DNA of 64,000 nt from Phymorhynchus buccinoides. Taxonomy: Eukaryota > Mollusca > Gastropoda > Neogastropoda > Raphitomidae. Shown here piece by piece: positions 1 to 11,499 of the stretch; the stretch's first letter is position 1, and each line of letters starts with the position of its first letter. Location: contig CM065706.1 in NCBI GenBank assembly GCA_017654935.2, forward strand, positions 13,848,929 through 13,912,928, read 5' to 3'. The notes under the pieces are model-generated. The model searched no databases and was not told where the DNA came from. It was given only the letters and a program-made list of their open reading frames with translations. A program made the translations under genes and the position numbers.

Positions 1-250
1 AACATCAATGTTAACAAGGCCATTAAATATCTTATACGTCTCAATCAGGTCCCCTCTCAATCTTCTACCTTTTAAAGAATGTAAATTAAGGTATTTTAGT
101 CTTTCAAGGTAATTCATATCTGCATTCTCTCAATAATCTGGGCTGTGTTCTTTTCTGTTACAAATGATCGTTCTTGACAGGAAGAAATGTGAATAATACC
201 GTCTCATGTTCATGGCTTTCAAACTCAAGCCGCACAATGTTGCTTTTTTT

Positions 251-292
<42 letters not shown>

Positions 293-825
293 GGACAGGC
301 TATCAAGCCTAGGCCTCGCGGCCTATATAACGTCCCCTCTTTGGCAATGACGTTGCAAAAAATATTTTGGGTCTGAGCAAGTTTTTGAAAGACAATCAGT
401 CAAAATCATTAAAAAGACTGAAATTTCTGACTGGAATCCAGAAGATTTTTAAAGGTGTTAATATTAGTTGCAAACTTGATGTTAGTACTTAGTGGACAAT
501 TTGAGTGAAAACATTCATTGTGGGGTATTTAGCGAAACTGCATTTTTACCCTTTTGCCTCTCGGTCTAGTCAAAAAACATTGTTCTCTAGCTCTGTTTCA
601 TGAAAATAGCTCTAATAAGTAATAACCTTAATCTTAGCTGATCAAGACAAACATGCCTTTCTGGCATATATTCACATTTTCGACCGTAAGGCGCACGTAC
701 GCAATCACTGACGCACACGCATGCGCGCGCACGCACACACATACATACACACACAGGCGCGCGTAGACACACACGCACACACACATACAATGACGCAATA
801 CACGCACACGCATAGGCGCACATAC

Positions 826-880
<55 letters not shown>

Positions 881-960
881 GAATTTAGGCCAATATTTGC
901 ATTACCCTAGTCGTATGCATTCCTATCTTATATAATATAGTCAATGTACATTGTTGGGAT
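1..960. other. Unassigned repeat-rich DNA
   Basis: No gene is recognisable. The stretch holds a (TAG)n tract at about 253-292, a CA/CG-rich simple-sequence block at about 700-830 and a (GA)n tract at 833-877. Open frames here are products of the CA/GT repeats. Confidence 0.6.
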
Positions 961-1375
961 TGTTGTTTAATGCAGATCAGTGTGGCAGCAGCAAATCAGA
1001 ACTGGGTCCTTGTGAAACATGGCAGAAACCATCCATAAAGTTGACGTTAGGAAACTTTTTGACAACTGCGTGAAATCAGAGACATAGGCCTACTCATTAA
1101 CAAGTCTGTATCTGTACTTGACGTGGCTGTCGTCCAGGGAAGACTCCATTGTATTCTGCAACAACATTGTATTCTGGATCAAAAAACAATGTTGGTCATT
1201 GTCATCCAAAACCAAATGGAATGTTCACCCTAGATAAAAAAAAAAAAAAAAAAAAAAAATAAAGCAAACAACAAAAAACCGCCTGACATTCTCAGAAAGG
1301 GACAACATCAAAGTTTCATTACCCGAGACAGAATGAAAAACTGGTACGGGTGTCTTTTACTGCCAGGAGAAGACT

Positions 1376-2390
1376 GTGCCCAGAAAAAGACAGTTTGTCC
1401 CTCTTGAGCCTCAGTCATCACATGGGGACGCGGTCATTTTGACCAGAAACTATTCTACTTTGAAAAAAGACAGCACGTACAATCGTAGAATAACCTGGGT
1501 GGATATGGCGCCACCATCTGTATATGGCACAGATATCCTGAACATGGCCGTTGCAGAATACAATGGAGTCTTCCCTGGACGACCGCCACGTGGAAGTTGT
1601 ACAAGAAAGGCTGCATAAAATGACAGTTACATCGGATCAACAGAAGCAGTTGTGGAAGCCATCAGTCAGAGTCGACATCAGTCACCAGCACAAGTTTACA
1701 GCCATAATCTCCTAACTACCAACGAAGAGCCAGATGTTCCCATGAATATTCAGCAAATAAAGAACAAGCAAACCTTTGAGCGCAAAAAGGAAAGATTGCA
1801 AACCACTATATTCCACAGGCAACAGTATGCCAACAGAACCATCAACTTGATTATGGTGGTTGGGAAGAGAAAGAAGAAGAAGAACAACAAGAACTTGGCC
1901 GATCAAGTGCAAGACGTACATAGGAAGATGGTGATATCCAACTCGCCATTGTCGTTGACGGAACTGTAACAAATGTACAAAAATAAATAAAGATATCCAA
2001 CTCAGACTTCAATAGGAACGCGAATCTAAGTCATGGGAGCTGGTGTATCGCTGTCCATTGTTCCACATCTTGAAGAACAGAAATACAAGGTTTAAAAAGA
2101 TGTTGCTGTAATGGAAAAGCAGTCCTTGGAATTGATGAAACATTCAGCCTTGGAGAGCTGCGTGTGACTGTTGTTACCTATACCGTGTTCAAACCCTTGG
2201 CCTTGAACCGGAAGGACACATTTAAAAAAAATAAAAGATCAAATTGCTTCCGCATGGAAACTCAAAGCACGAAGCTTTCTACCACTTTTTGTCGAACTCA
2301 TAAGGACGTACAACTTGGTGTCCCCAAAACCCAACTGCTCATTGGTTCCGACGACGAGACAGCATATAATAAATTATGATATAGAATAAC
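1376..2390 (+). pseudogene. Decayed transposase-like multicopy invertebrate gene
   Basis: One frame (1376-1969) starts MPRKRQFVPLEP, is interrupted by a stop at about 1616-1618 and continues in the same frame with VEAISQSRHQSPAQVY and NIQQIKNKQ. After further breaks another frame at about 2110-2215 reads VLGIDETFSLGELRVT. From memory of the family, this order matches a protein present in many copies in molluscs and other invertebrates, whose ID-TF-LG motif looks like the first catalytic aspartate segment of a MULE-like DDE transposase. That family assignment is inference. Premature stops and frame changes make it a dead copy. The upstream flank at about 1120-1160 carries an inverted copy of an internal segment. 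Confidence 0.55.
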
Positions 2391-2570
2391 CTGGACTGAG
2401 ATGGAGTCACCACTGATCTCTATATGGTACAAACATCCTGAACATAACCGTTGTTTAGGCAATTGTTACATTTGTGTGGCTTTAACAGTGCGCACTAATT
2501 TCGAAGCAGTTTCTCAACTAACTTCAAGCGTTGAACAATGCGAGCAGAGACAAGACAAGTTGAACGGCGG

Positions 2571-2783
2571 GAAAACGGTTAAACAGTGGCAAAACGGTTG
2601 AACGGTGGCAAAACGGTTGAACGGTGGCAAAACGGTTGAACGGTGGTAAAACGGTTGAACGCAAAACGGTTGAACGGTGGCAAAACGGTGGCAAAACGGT
2701 TGAACGGTGGCAAAACGGTTGAACAGTGGCAAAACGGTTGAACGGTAGCAAAACGGTTGAACAGTGGCAAAACGGTTCAAGCG
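2571..2783. repeat. 19-bp minisatellite (AAAACGGTTGAACGGTGGC)
   Basis: About eleven tandem copies of a 19-bp unit with core AAAACGGTTGAACGGTGGC lie here. Two copies are shortened (about 15 and 11 bp) and a few carry A/G changes (AACAGTGGC, AACGGTAGC). All three minus-strand frames are open (QPFCHRSTVLPP-like), as expected for a repeat without stops, so no gene is called. Confidence 0.9.
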
Positions 2784-2876
2784 AAAGTCAACCCCATGCA
2801 TCAACATGATCTGTGAACGTCGATCAGCAACTAGCAACATCCACGAGAATCAGTTGAATTGCTCACATGCCTAGAG

Positions 2877-2878
<2 letters not shown>

Positions 2879-2952
<74 letters not shown>

Positions 2953-2955
2953 AGC
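2879..2955. repeat. (GA)n microsatellite
   Basis: Almost pure GA dinucleotide run of about 75 bp, with one phase slip near 2933. Open frames of alternating R and E or S and L residues are artefacts. Confidence 0.95.
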
Positions 2956-3039
2956 GAGCTACCTGTTTAGTTCAGCGTTTTTTTCTGTTGTGTACCTTGT
3001 CCTTCTGTGGTCATTTCTTTATTTTTTCGAGAGAGAGAA

Positions 3040-3210
3040 TCGTTTATTGTTTGTGGCTCAAGCCACAAACCTATAACTCACTTTGTCGGTCGGTCGGTCT
3101 GTCTGTCGGTCCAAAATTGTCACACATTTTGACAAAATTGTCGCACTTCAAATCGAGGCTACACTTCAAAATTAATTGAGGCCGCTCTTTAAAATGATGT
3201 ATTTTAAAAG
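3040..3210 (+). repeat. Partial copy of a dispersed CTTTAAA-motif repeat
   Basis: The text around 3143-3200 (cttcaaa-attgaggc-gctctttaaaatgatgt) is shared with the repeats at about 24,853-25,090 and 33,432-33,655. It is preceded by a GTCGGTCGGTC stretch. A short hairpin (TGTGGCTCAAGCCACA) lies at about 3050-3070. Confidence 0.5.
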
Positions 3211-4035
3211 CGTACAAAATAATAAACATACGTAATACAGACACTACAACAGACACGACGAGTATGCGGTGCTTCTTTCGATGAGTATAAGTAGGATACA
3301 TAGTTTTAAATGTTTTCCAAAAGATATAAAAAGTTACGAAATGGTGCAGAGATAACATTCTGGTTTACAGATTAAAATTATTGAAAAGCCAGGGGAGGTA
3401 ACTTATGATTGGAGTGGTAAAAATAGACCGCGTGCCACAAACTATGGCGATTTTGCGCTTGTTTGGTATAACCATGGACACTACATTAAGCATTAATTAT
3501 AGCATCCATGGTAAAACTTTATTGGGTCCAATTGGGTTCGATTGGGTGTTCTTACCGAATTTCTCCCCCTGCTCTTTTAAATAAGAAAATTTGGTGGTGA
3601 AGGGGAGAGGGGGGGGGGGGGGGGTAGCGAACGTATTTGTGATGGCATTACCCTGGAATGAACTCAAAATAGAACCATGGGTTAGCTATGTCCAGAGTTT
3701 ACCTTGAGAAAAATAAGTTCACGAATTGATTGATTTAAGAAGTTTCCAAATAGAAAGATTGCCAACGTGAAGTACGAAGTAACGCTGCATACCCAACTCA
3801 AATGATCAAACACAACAATAACACAAACTTAGACTCCTTTCCGATCGTAGATCAGTAAAGGACAATCATAGCAGGCGAAAGGCTGATATATTATATAAAT
3901 CCTAATGTGCTAGATATGTTACGTTATGCTATGTTACTTAAAGGGGAAATTGTCCACTTGTCCGCACAAAAAAGTTGTTTTATTGACAACTCGCCACCAA
4001 CTGTGTTTATTTATTTATTTATTTATTTATTATAT
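3211..4035. other. No gene seen
   Basis: I see no coding pattern. The stretch holds a G16 tract at about 3609-3624 and a TTTA run at about 4005-4030. Confidence 0.5.
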
Positions 4036-4203
4036 CCATGAATGGAGATCTGTTTAACGTCCTCCGGTCTGGAACAGACACATATGGGACATTAGTAGAT
4101 AATAAAGATGGTGGGAACGATCCTGGAGGCAATGCCCTTAGGCAGTGCAACACCAGGAAAGTCCCGATTTATTTTAACAATAACAGATGTGTAAATCGTA
4201 AAC
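4036..4203 (+). repeat. Dispersed repeat family A, copy 1
   Basis: This is one of six copies in the window of a roughly 170-bp repeat. Its landmarks are AACGTCCTC, GACACATATGGGACATT, AAGATGGTGGGAACGAT, GCAGTGCAACACCAG and AAAGTCCCGA. The other copies are at about 4489-4585 (-), 15,965-16,172 (-), 16,203-16,405 (-), 23,244-23,437 (+) and 60,170-60,254 (+). No open frame is conserved between copies, so it behaves as a non-coding interspersed element (SINE or MITE). Confidence 0.75.
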
Positions 4204-4462
4204 TATTTATTTATATCCATTTAGTTCATGGAAAGGGCAAACTGTAGTTGTGTGGGTTGGGGATGTGGTGGAAGGTGACAGTAGGCCTATTTATTTATAT
4301 GCATTTAGTTCATGGAAAGGGCAAACTGTAGTTGTGTGGGTTGGGGATGTGGTGGAAGCTGACAGTAGGCCTATTTATTTATATGCATTTAGTTCATGGA
4401 AAGGGTATACTGTAGTTGTGTGGGTTGGGGATGTGGTGGAAGCTGACAGTAGGCCTATTTTT
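4203..4462 (+). repeat. 84-bp tandem repeat, three copies
   Basis: The landmark TTAGTTCATGGAAAGGG begins at 4221, 4305 and 4389, giving an exact period of 84 bp. Units differ at only a few bases, so the array is young. The 28-codon period leaves one frame open, with no resemblance to a protein. The array sits directly between two opposite-facing copies of repeat family A (4036-4203 and about 4489-4585). Confidence 0.9.
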
Positions 4463-4488
4463 ATCTACTTTCTACATCATATATCTTT

Positions 4489-4585
4489 ATCGATTACAAA
4501 TTCGGGACTTTCCTAGTATTGCAGTACCTCCAATCGTCCCACCATCTTTATATCATGTGCCTGTTCCAGGCCGGAGGACGTTAAC
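4489..4585 (-). repeat. Dispersed repeat family A, copy 2 (inverted)
   Basis: Reverse-complement copy of the 4036-4203 element: TCGGGACTTTCCTAGTATTG, then CGTCCCACCATCTTTAT, then CCGGAGGACGTTAAC. Together with copy 1 it brackets the 84-bp tandem array, so array and flanks may form one composite foldback. Confidence 0.7.
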
Positions 4586-4649
4586 AGGATTTTCTAGCCT
4601 GATGAATGCAAGGAAAAAAAGTCAAATGAATCTGAATGCTAATAATATA

Positions 4650-4866
4650 CTTCTCGTAATTAACTTTCTTTTTACCAAAGTTATTTATGGCACCGATTCG
4701 CCTAGCAAAGTGAAAGTAGTTGCCACAACAATACAGACCAAGTTCCTTGGAACTTGGTCTGTATTGTTGAGAACTTGGTCTGTATTGTTGTGGCAACTAC
4801 TTTCACTTTGCTAGGCGAATCGGTGCCATAAATAACTTTAGCAAAAAGGGAGTTAATTACGAGAAA
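4650..4866. mobile_element. Foldback / MITE-like palindrome
   Basis: Two arms of about 97 bp (about 4650-4748 and 4769-4866) are nearly perfect reverse complements. They run from ttctcgtaattaact through gcaccgattcgcctagc to acagaccaagtt. The centre contains a second small inverted repeat (AAGTTCCTTGGAACTT). There is no coding capacity. Length and symmetry fit a foldback or MITE insertion; target duplications were not resolved. Confidence 0.8.
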
Positions 4867-4869
4867 TTC

Positions 4870-5460
4870 CTTCCCCTTATTCATTTCACTATATCCTTTA
4901 TCTTGGCCTCACTATTTCATATTTGCTAATAATATAGTTAAGATCAGATTTGCTAACTTAACTACAACTCGATAATTACGTAGCTTTGGTTTTCACATGG
5001 GTCTAGCTGTCCTTATACCAAAGACACTGTAATGGGAATAAGACAGACAAGCGGCCATTTCCCCCTATATGAGTAGTGAGGACAGAAACCCTGATTATGC
5101 CCCCCTTGAACCATGAACATCAGCAGTAATCTAACACTGGTTGTTTCTGTTTCATATATTTTCTGGCCGTATTTGCAGCTTCCTTACCTTTCTTTGTCTT
5201 CAGGAAAACAAAAAAAGGTTTGCCCAAGCACTCAAATTTGAATCTGGTATTAAAAAACAACCATCGATTCAAATTCTAGTCTTTGGATAGAGCCGCCATT
5301 GTTAATGGGATCACGAACGATAACCCTATCAGCCCGGCTCGCCGTAACTCTCCAGTTGTCTGTCTTATTTCCATTACAGTGTCTTTGCTTATACTCCTCT
5401 TTTTCTTCTAGTACAGTGCTCCTAGTTCTATTTGAATGGGAGTAGAATGTCACTGAGGCA

Positions 5461-5494
<34 letters not shown>

Positions 5495-5770
5495 GGGGGG
5501 GGGGGGGGGGGGCATGCATTTTGCTTCTGTTTTCCCTAACGCCGCCAGCCATTTTTCAGCCAAACATTACCATTAAACTTACATGGGTACAGACAATTTA
5601 TATCTGCAATATTGCGAATTCCTCTGTGACATGACTGTATTATAACATTGGACCTATCCTTACCATCCAAAATTACGAAAATAGGGTCTTCAGATAACAG
5701 GCCCTGATTTGACGCTTTTTAGTGAAGCCATTGTGGTGTAAAAATGCGACATTGGCAGTGAAAGGGTTAA
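4870..5770. other. No gene seen; poly-G tract
   Basis: I see no gene. The main feature is a 52-base G tract at 5461-5512 interrupted by one A. The proline-rich minus-strand frame across it is an artefact of the tract. Confidence 0.6.
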
Positions 5771-5773
5771 GGC

Positions 5774-6115
5774 ATGGGCCGCCGTGGCGCAGTGGTAACG
5801 TCGCGGACTACAGGCTGGGAGGTCTTGGGTTCAAATCCCTTCAGAGGCGAGGTTGGTTTTTTTGTCATGGGCCGACTCCTTTCTCAATGGGAAGACAGAG
5901 CCACACAGTCGAGCTTCATCCACTTAACGGATGAGATTCTGAGTGTTGCTCTAATTTCAAGACCAACACTGCAGGTGTCTGTAGTTCTCGGGCCTGGTTG
6001 ATGCTGGGATATCATTATGAAAGGAAGTGTAGAGTACAGCTTTGTCGCGTAGTCTTAGACCGATACGGAACTCCATAGCATCATCATCGTCATCATCATA
6101 GTCATCCGCCACATT
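5774..6115 (+). mobile_element. tRNA-derived SINE
   Basis: The 5' part is tRNA-like. An A-box-like TGGCGCAGTGG at about 5784 and a B-box-like GGTTCAAATCC at about 5828 are spaced as in a pol III internal promoter. A non-tRNA body follows, then a (ATCATC)n-like tail near 6080-6100. The cloverleaf is imperfect and embedded in a longer unit, so it is a SINE and not a tRNA gene. Confidence 0.75.
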
Positions 6116-6339
6116 TCAATCAATCATCAAAAAGAAAAAAAGGTGTCTACAATTCTGTTGCTTTGCATGCCCTGCTCTCATAGTGACCTCAGTTTTGATT
6201 TCCAATCCAGTCTATGTCCTCGGTGCGTTCGGGTCAAAGTCATGAGGATTACGATAAAAAAGACATGATTGTGAATTTAAAAAAATTAATACTTCGGTTC
6301 TAAATTCGCCTAATACAGAACGAAAATGTAGTATGAAAT

Positions 6340-6425
6340 GTAGAAATGTATATTGTTTTATTCTGTTTTATCTCTTGGCCTACTTGTATGGGTTTGCAAT
6401 GTAGCTTAAGAGTTATACAATAATA
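6340..6425 (+). repeat. Fragment of the repeat also at 55,890-55,970
   Basis: The phrase CTTGGCCTACTTGTATGGGT followed by TTGCAATGTAG and AAGAGTTATACAAT is shared with about 55,915-55,965, where it leads into the palindrome-rich element. An (ATA)n run at about 6420-6440 follows, then a text with ATATAGCGC that resembles the 3' ends of CR1/L2-like elements. Confidence 0.6.
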
Positions 6426-6575
6426 ATAATAATAATAATAATGGGAATATATATAGCGCTCTTTCTCACATGAGCTCAGTGCGCTTTACATTGATAACAA
6501 GAACATTAAAGGCAAACAAATAATTAATCATTAGAAAGTAAAATAATCACGATGCTTGCACGCAACGTTCTCTTA

Positions 6576-6643
<68 letters not shown>

Positions 6644-6649
6644 TGATAC

Positions 6650-7660
6650 AAAAATAGAAACAAATAACATTGCTAAAAAACCCACATTTTCTCCTATTCC
6701 GAAATGGGAGCAATCTAAAGCTATCTTTGATATTGATCACACTCATTTATCTAAGAAGGATTCTCCCAATATTTTAAGAACGTCTGTGTACACGCATTTA
6801 GAAAACAATTACAATCGTCATTTAAAAAATTTCACAGATGGTTCAGTGTTAGACAATACTAACACGGGAGCAGCTTTCGTTATTCCCAGCTTAAAAGTAG
6901 AAAAGTTATTCTATCTTGGTAAAAAGTTGTCTATATTTAGCGCTGAATTGCTTGCTATTCTTCAATCTTTGGATTTCATTCTAAGCTTTCCTATAAATAA
7001 CAGTCAAATCTTAATATGTGCTGATTCTAAAGCTGCAATGTATGCTATTAAGTCTCCCAATTCATGTATACGACTTGACATGGTATTCGAAATTAATCAT
7101 ATAATACACCTTCTTTCTTTGAAAGGCATTATTGTTACTTTTTGTTGGGTGCCTTCTCACTGTGGAATATCAGCAAATGAACGGGTAGACCAAGCTGCAA
7201 AAAAGGCAGCTCAAAATATTAATGACGCTGTATCAATCAATGTTCTTTTAGATCTGACAGAATGTTTCTCAATTATAAACAAAACATCTCAAGAAAATGT
7301 CAAAACTTTATTGATGAACTCAGACGTTCAATATTATAATAACTGTATTAAATGTAATGATAGATGCAACGGGAAAACATTACAAAAACGCGTTACTTTC
7401 TCGTCCAGGGAGATTGAAAGTCTAATCCATAGACCAAATATTGCAATAATGTTAAATGTATGTGTGGTGAATCCTTGAGTGTCAGTCATTTACTGATTCA
7501 TTGTCCTAAAGCAAGATAACTTTTCCAGAATTCGGGTATTGACGGTTTTACTGATGGATCGACACCATTGTCTCTACCCAGTATTCTAAATAATTATTCT
7601 ATTCTTGATTCTGTTTGTAAATGTTTATTAACTAGTTCACTTAGTACGTATCTTTAACAT
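6650..7660 (+). mobile_element. LINE fragment with RNase H domain (I/Jockey-type)
   Basis: From about 6650 a + frame runs to 7478 and reads as an RNase H domain of a non-LTR retrotransposon: FTDGSVLDNTNTGAAF, FSAELLAI, ICADSKAA and WVPSHCGISANERVDQAAKK carry the expected D, E, D and late H/D motifs. A cysteine/histidine-rich tail (CGESLSVSHLLIHC) follows in a shifted frame near 7460-7510. The 5' side is cut off by a (CA)n tract (about 6574-6640), so endonuclease and reverse transcriptase are missing. It resembles the element at 60.9-62.9 kb in order of motifs and tail. Confidence 0.75.
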
Positions 7661-7879
7661 TGTTCATTGTTCGGTTATCTTCTTTAAGTGTACGTTTAAC
7701 ATTTTAATGAGGTCGGAGGTGGAGAGAGTTATGATTAAGCCTGCATAGATATCCTGTTACTTACTTTAATGCATACACACACTCACAGGCACATGCACAT
7801 ACACTCACCACACCAACATCACAACACAATATAATTTTGTCTGAATCACTTTTAATGGAAGGACGTTAAATTGAGTATC

Positions 7880-10800
7880 ACACACACACACACACACACA
7901 CACAACAACAACAACAACAACATACAGTATTTATACGGCGCTGAATCTTGATAGAAATCAAATCAAAGCGCACACACACGTTAGCATTCAAAGCGCATTC
8001 AAACACAAACGCAATACAACGCGAACACACACAGATAACATAAATGGAATATAGCAGAAACAGACCTAATGGCAAGAGAGAGAAGATAAAGAGAGAGGAG
8101 CTTTAATGACGGGGGAACAGGTGGGTTTTGAGGTTAGCTTTGAAAGCAGAGAGAGTCGGTCGCTGACGGAGGGAGAGCGGAAGTTTGTTCCAGGAGGTCG
8201 GTCCTGAGACAGCAAAAGAGCGCCGACCAACAGTTGAAAGCTTATACCTAGGGATCTGGAGAGAAAGAGGGTCAGAAACTGAACGTAAAGTGCGAGCTGG
8301 CGTATAGATGGAAATATTGTCACAGAGGTAAGATGGAGCAGCTTTATGAATAGATTTATAGCAAAGTGTGTTTAATTTATACTCAATTCTGTCTGCGACA
8401 GGAAGCCAGTGCAAAGAACGCAGAAGAGGGCTAACATGATCGAACTTTTTCTTCCTAAGGACAAGACGAGCAGCTGTGTTTTGAATACGCTGGAGACAAG
8501 ATAGAGAAGAGACTGATAGGCCAGAAAGGAGAGCATTACAGTAGTCAATACGAGATAGGATGAGGGAAGTAACAAGCTTTGCTGTGGCTTCATCTGAGAG
8601 GTATTTACGAATATAGCCAATGCAACGAATTTGATAGTAGCAGGACTGACAGGTCTGAGTCAGGAAACTCTGCATGGAAAGAGTATTGTCCAAAGTGACA
8701 CCTAAGTTTTTGACTGAGTCTGAGAGGGGAATGATATTGTTACCCAGTTGGATTGACTCTATGGAAACAGAGGCTAGTTTGTTTTTTGTCCCTACAAGCA
8801 TTGCTTCGGTTTTTTCACCATTTAATTGAAGTTTATTTTGAACCATCCAATTTTGAATATCAATATAGCAGTTGTTACTTTCTGTAAGAATGGAATCTAG
8901 ATCTTCAGGGGTTGTACTGTTTTGGAGTTGTGAGTCATCTGCATAGAAGTGATGTTTCATGTTGTGCTGATCGATGACATTGGCAAGAGGTGACGTATAC
9001 AAAGTAAACAAGACAGGACCAAGCACAGACCCCTGGGGGACTCCACAAGAAAGCCTAACCTGTTCAGACTGACGACCATTGACCAGAACTGATTGAAAAC
9101 GATCAGAAAGGTAAGAGGAAAACCAAGAAAGAGCAGGGCCCTTAATTCCAAAAGTATGTTCAAGACGAGACAGAAGAATGGAGTGGTCTATGGTATCAAA
9201 GGCAGCAGAGAGATCAAGAAGTGTCAAAAGAGAGATTTGACCAGCATCAGAAGCAAGTAAGAGGTCATTGACGATTTGAACAAGGGCTGTTTCTGTACTG
9301 TGGTTGGTTCTATAGGCAGACTGATAAGGATGATGAAGATTGTTTGAGGATAGATGATCGTTAAGTTGTTTCAGGACAGTCTTCTCAAGGAGTTTGGAGA
9401 GAAAAGGGAGGTTAGATACAGGTCTGTAGTTTTTCAGATTATTAGGATCCAGATTGTTCTTCTTGAGAAGGGGCCTTACAAGAGCGGTTTTGAAAGCAGA
9501 AGGAAACACACCTGAAACTAAAGAAGAATTGATGATGTTGGTGATTGATGGCAGAAGGTGTTGATAGATTTGTGAGAAAAGAGAGGCTGGGATGGGGTCA
9601 AGATCACAGGATTTAAAATGCATTTCTTTCAAAGTAGAAAGAACTTCGGTCTCAGACACCGGCTTGAAAGAGAGAAGGGGGACACCAGTGAATGATGGGT
9701 CTGGAATAGTTGGTTGAAAAGGCATGGAGTCGATTTTTGATCGTAGATCGATAATCTTGGTGGAGAAGAAGGAGGAAAAGGTTTCTGGCAGTTTGTCAGG
9801 ACTGATATTTGATGGCAGAGGACTTGATTTCTTGTTGCCTAGGAGATCAGACATGGTGGAGAACAGGACTTTTGTTGTGTTGGCTTCAAGAATTTTAGAT
9901 GAAAAATAGCTTGTTTTTGCCTTGGCCAGAAGAAGAGTGAAGATGTTACGAAAAAACTGATATATCTGACGATGTATTTCTAGTTTTGAGGCCCGCCACT
10001 GACGCTCAGCCTTACGACTAGTGCGTTTACTTACTCTAAGTTCAGGCGTGTACCAGGGAGCGCAGGGACGATCGGGCACAACACGAGTGGATGGGGGAGC
10101 GTGTTTATCAAGCAAGTTACGCATAGTAGAATTAAAAGTCGAGGCAGGGTCGTCGGAAATACTCACGTTAGAAAGGAGTTCTGTTGCCTCTGAACTAAAA
10201 GTATGAATATCTATAGACTTGAGATTACGGCGTGTGACCGTACGTTTATTTCTGGGAGTTTTGGAAAGATTAAGACTGGCGAGGACGGCAAAATGGTCAG
10301 AGGAAAGGATCTTAGACACTGACACTGATGAAACAAGTTGGTCTGAATCACGCGCGATTAGCCAGTCTATGATGTGGCCCTTGTTGTGTGTAGGCTCAGT
10401 TACAAGCTGAGAGAGGGAGTGGTTAGCAAGTGAGAGGCAGAGACGCTTTGTGTGAGAGGACTGTTGGTTGTCGAAGTGAAAATTAAAATCACCTAGCACA
10501 ATAAGAGGACTGCGGTTCAGAGAATAGGAGTCAAGGAAGGCTTCAAATTCGGGATGAAACATTGAATCGGTGAGATTGTTAGTTCTGCTAGGGGGAGGGC
10601 GATAGATACAGGAGAAGACAACAGATTGACCAGACATGCTAAGAACAACTTCTACAGCCTCGAAAGACAGATGGGGGAAGGGGAGGGTTGTGTTGAAGGA
10701 AAGGAATTTATCTAACACGTCCCTATACAGTACAGCGAGGCCCCCACCTAAAGAAGAACGGGGGAAGGATTTAATTTTGTAGCCAGGAGGAGTTAGCTGC

Positions 10801-11386
10801 TTTAGTTTAGGTTCATGTCCATTACTTTTGAGCCACGTTTCGGTTATAAAAACTAAATCAAAGTCATGCTCAAAAACATAGTCCGCAATATAGTCCGCTT
10901 TGTTCTCAGGGCAGACAGACTGGGCATTAAATACACATACACTAAAACTATCAGAGGATGGAATAGAGTTCAGTGACACAGATGATACGTCACACTGGTG
11001 GCTGGGTGCTGTAGGGGGAGGTGGAGACGGAGATCTGAGCGTTGAAGGCAGCAGTAGAGAAGCAAAGGGCTGGTTAGAAGACACATCACAGTCAGAGTCA
11101 CAGTCGTTGGTCACGCAGTTGTCAACACATGGTTCAGGAACACAACACGGGGATGAAGGGATGGAGGATAGAACAGGTACAGAGTCACAGTGCTGGAAGG
11201 CTGATGAAGGAGAGGTTGTGGCAGATGAAGCAGGAGACACAGAAAAGTTGAGTGGTGGCACAGGAGTTGAGTCGTCATGGTCGTCAGGCAGGCAGGAAGA
11301 GGTGGAAGGAGGCAAACATCTAGATGGTGAGGGTGGAGTGAGTTGGTCAGATGATGAAGTTGAGGCAAGCGGCGCAGATAGAATTG

Positions 11387-11468
<82 letters not shown>

Positions 11469-11498
11469 ATACATGCACACACACACACACTCACACAC
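7880..11498 (-). mobile_element. CR1/L2-like LINE, nearly complete coding part
   Basis: The element is on the minus strand. Its single ORF occupies 8103 to about 11,385. A 3' untranslated region runs down to a (CA)n/(AAC)n block at about 7880-7921. The 5' side ends in a (CA)n microsatellite of about 95 bp (11,388-11,482), which may mark the insertion point or have expanded there. It stands head-to-tail with the related LINE at 11.5-15.4 kb. Confidence 0.85.
8103..11498 (-). CDS. LINE ORF2: AP endonuclease - reverse transcriptase
   Basis: An uninterrupted frame of 1131 codons; the first ~38 are only the VCVC translation of the (GT)n tract, so the true start is unknown. A Ser/Pro-rich leader of roughly 150 residues is followed by an APE-type endonuclease (FNAQSV, ITETWL, GGLAVLYRD, LGDFNF, LSSDH) and a reverse transcriptase: YRPVSNLPFLSKLLEK, LLDLSAAFDTIDH, GVPQGSVLGP and the FYADDSQL active site. 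A C-terminal block ends SWNKLPLSLRQRP-TLSAFKANLKTHLF. Known role of the family: nicking of target DNA and target-primed reverse transcription of its own RNA. No stop or frameshift lies across EN and RT, so this copy is recent and could still make active protein. Confidence 0.9.
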
Positions 11499-11499
11499 A

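Noticed and set aside
2514..2840. 108-residue minus-strand frame with repeated QPFCHRSTVLPPFNRFATV-like text
   Set aside because: All three minus frames are open across the 19-bp minisatellite, so the frame carries no evidence of coding.
5774..5850. True tRNA gene
   Set aside because: A and B boxes are present, but the cloverleaf is imperfect and the sequence continues into a SINE body and tail.
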